A stretch of DNA of 7,440 bases from Clostridia bacterium (lineage in GTDB: Bacteria; Bacillota; Clostridia; Christensenellales; Borkfalkiaceae), in assembly GCA_900767885.1 (NCBI GenBank), contig CAAGAU010000042.1:1-7440 (forward strand), given 5' to 3'. The number at the start of each line of letters is the position of its first letter. Positions within the stretch are counted from its first letter, which is position 1. The position numbers were made by a program, and so were the translations under genes. Positions 7,037-7,440 of the stretch are shown in pieces. The notes under the pieces are model-generated. The model was not told where the DNA came from, did not search any database, and was given only the letters and a program-made list of their open reading frames with translations.

Positions 7037-7043
7037 CTCCTTT
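7037..7043 (-). promoter_or_regulatory. Ribosome binding site of the helicase gene
   Basis: AAAGGAG on the minus strand, with 6 nt between GGAG and the ATG at 7030-7028. It supports this start over internal methionines. Confidence 0.85.
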
Positions 7044-7053
7044 ATATTCCGTT

Positions 7054-7064
7054 ATAACAGTTAT
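7054..7064. promoter_or_regulatory. Short palindrome at the helicase transcription start (possible operator)
   Basis: ATAACAGTTAT is a perfect 5-1-5 palindrome that overlaps the predicted transcription start near 7064. This position would suit a repressor site, but the element is short and AT-rich and may be chance. Confidence 0.3.
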
Positions 7065-7070
7065 ATGCTT

Positions 7071-7099
7071 ATTATACTTTAACACGACTTTAAAATCAA
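7071..7099 (-). promoter_or_regulatory. Sigma-A-type promoter of the helicase gene
   Basis: On the minus strand, TTGATT (7099-7094), a 17-bp spacer and a perfect TATAAT (7076-7071). Transcription should start near 7064, leaving a leader of about 34 nt that contains the ribosome site. The two hexamers and the spacer length are the same as in the SCIFF promoter. Confidence 0.85.
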
Positions 7100-7168
7100 G
7101 AAAAATAACCTCTGCTTTAAAATTTTTCTTTCGCTTCACTTTTATTGATTTTGTCCACCCGCCCATCC

Positions 7169-7440
7169 CATCATATTGAGCGCAAGCGAAATATCCCGCA
7201 TTGTTTTTTACGTCATATTGAGCGCAAGCGAAATATCCCACGACTTAAGTGAGCGGTATATGCCCGTCAGTTCTTCGGTGGGATTCTTCACTGCGTTCAG
7301 AATGACGTGTAATAAAAATAGTACGTCATATTGAGCGTTAGCGAAATATCCCGCATTGTTTTTTACGTCATATTGAGCGCAAGCGAAATATTCAGCATTG
7401 TTTTTTTTACGTCATATTGAGCGTTAGCGAAATATCCCAC
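7169..7440. repeat. Structured repeat cluster, right flank (six units)
   Basis: Five direct A units are at 7171-7200, 7211-7243, 7324-7355, 7366-7395 and 7410-7440 (running off the window). One inverted B unit is at 7271-7308. A units separated only by GCATTGTTTTTTACG recur with 42-44-bp periods (7171 to 7213, and 7326 to 7368 to 7412). Each A unit holds a 22-nt hairpin (for example 7215-7236): a 9-nt arm with a tandem G-A mismatch and a GCAA or GTTA loop. B holds a 21-nt hairpin (7283-7303). The part from 7226 to 7355 aligns with 1-130. The cluster starts about 70 bp upstream of the helicase -35 box, with nothing recognisable between. It is a dispersed REP/MITE-like intergenic repeat with tandem expansion. 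Confidence 0.88.

Noticed and set aside
6972..7241. 89-codon minus-strand ORF containing GYFACAQYD twice
   Set aside because: The GYFACAQYD segments are just the translated A repeats, and the frame runs through the helicase promoter and into the helicase start in another frame.
7169..7440. CRISPR array
   Set aside because: The 42-44-bp period looks array-like, but the linkers are themselves repeated, one unit is inverted and units vary; there are no unique spacers.
1..7440. tRNA, rRNA or riboswitch
   Set aside because: No tRNA-like cloverleaf, rRNA segment or known riboswitch motif was recognised; the leaders of all three genes are only about 28-34 nt, too short for a riboswitch.

Overview
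The window looks like chromosomal DNA of an anaerobic Clostridia-type Bacillota. The main pointer is a 50-residue SCIFF (six-cysteines-in-forty-five) ranthipeptide precursor on the minus strand, a family tied to Clostridia. Strong AAAGGAG ribosome sites, sigma-A promoters with TATAAT boxes, and a Gram-positive-style lipoprotein signal agree with this. Species cannot be named from the sequence.

All three credible genes lie on the minus strand, so the window reads right to left. At the right edge (7169-7440) is a cluster of short structured repeats of about 30 bp. A sigma-A promoter (7071-7099) then drives one very large gene (1373-7030, 1885 aa), a multidomain superfamily 1 helicase of the DUF4011 type with a Vsr-like/MTES_1575 nuclease-fold domain and a C-terminal DUF3320-type domain. 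This is the architecture of the Hhe-type antiphage helicases. It ends in a strong intrinsic terminator (1325-1359). A 183-bp stretch after that terminator (1142-1324) holds only a 19-bp tandem repeat. A lipoprotein gene of unknown function (429-1079) follows from its own promoter. The SCIFF peptide gene (204-356) comes next, also with its own promoter, and ends at a hairpin (161-187). The left edge (1-130) carries the same composite repeat as the right edge, in the same orientation.

The genes appear to be separate transcription units and not one operon. Each has its own promoter, and the helicase gene is closed by a strong terminator. The lipoprotein gene has no visible terminator, so readthrough into the SCIFF gene is possible. 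No SCIFF maturase (radical SAM) gene is in the window.

Points most worth a second look: the SCIFF peptide has Gly where the characterised family members have the thioether-acceptor Thr; the helicase seems to have lost catalytic residues in both its transglutaminase-like region and its nuclease-fold region; and the edge repeats keep a small hairpin by compensatory base changes.
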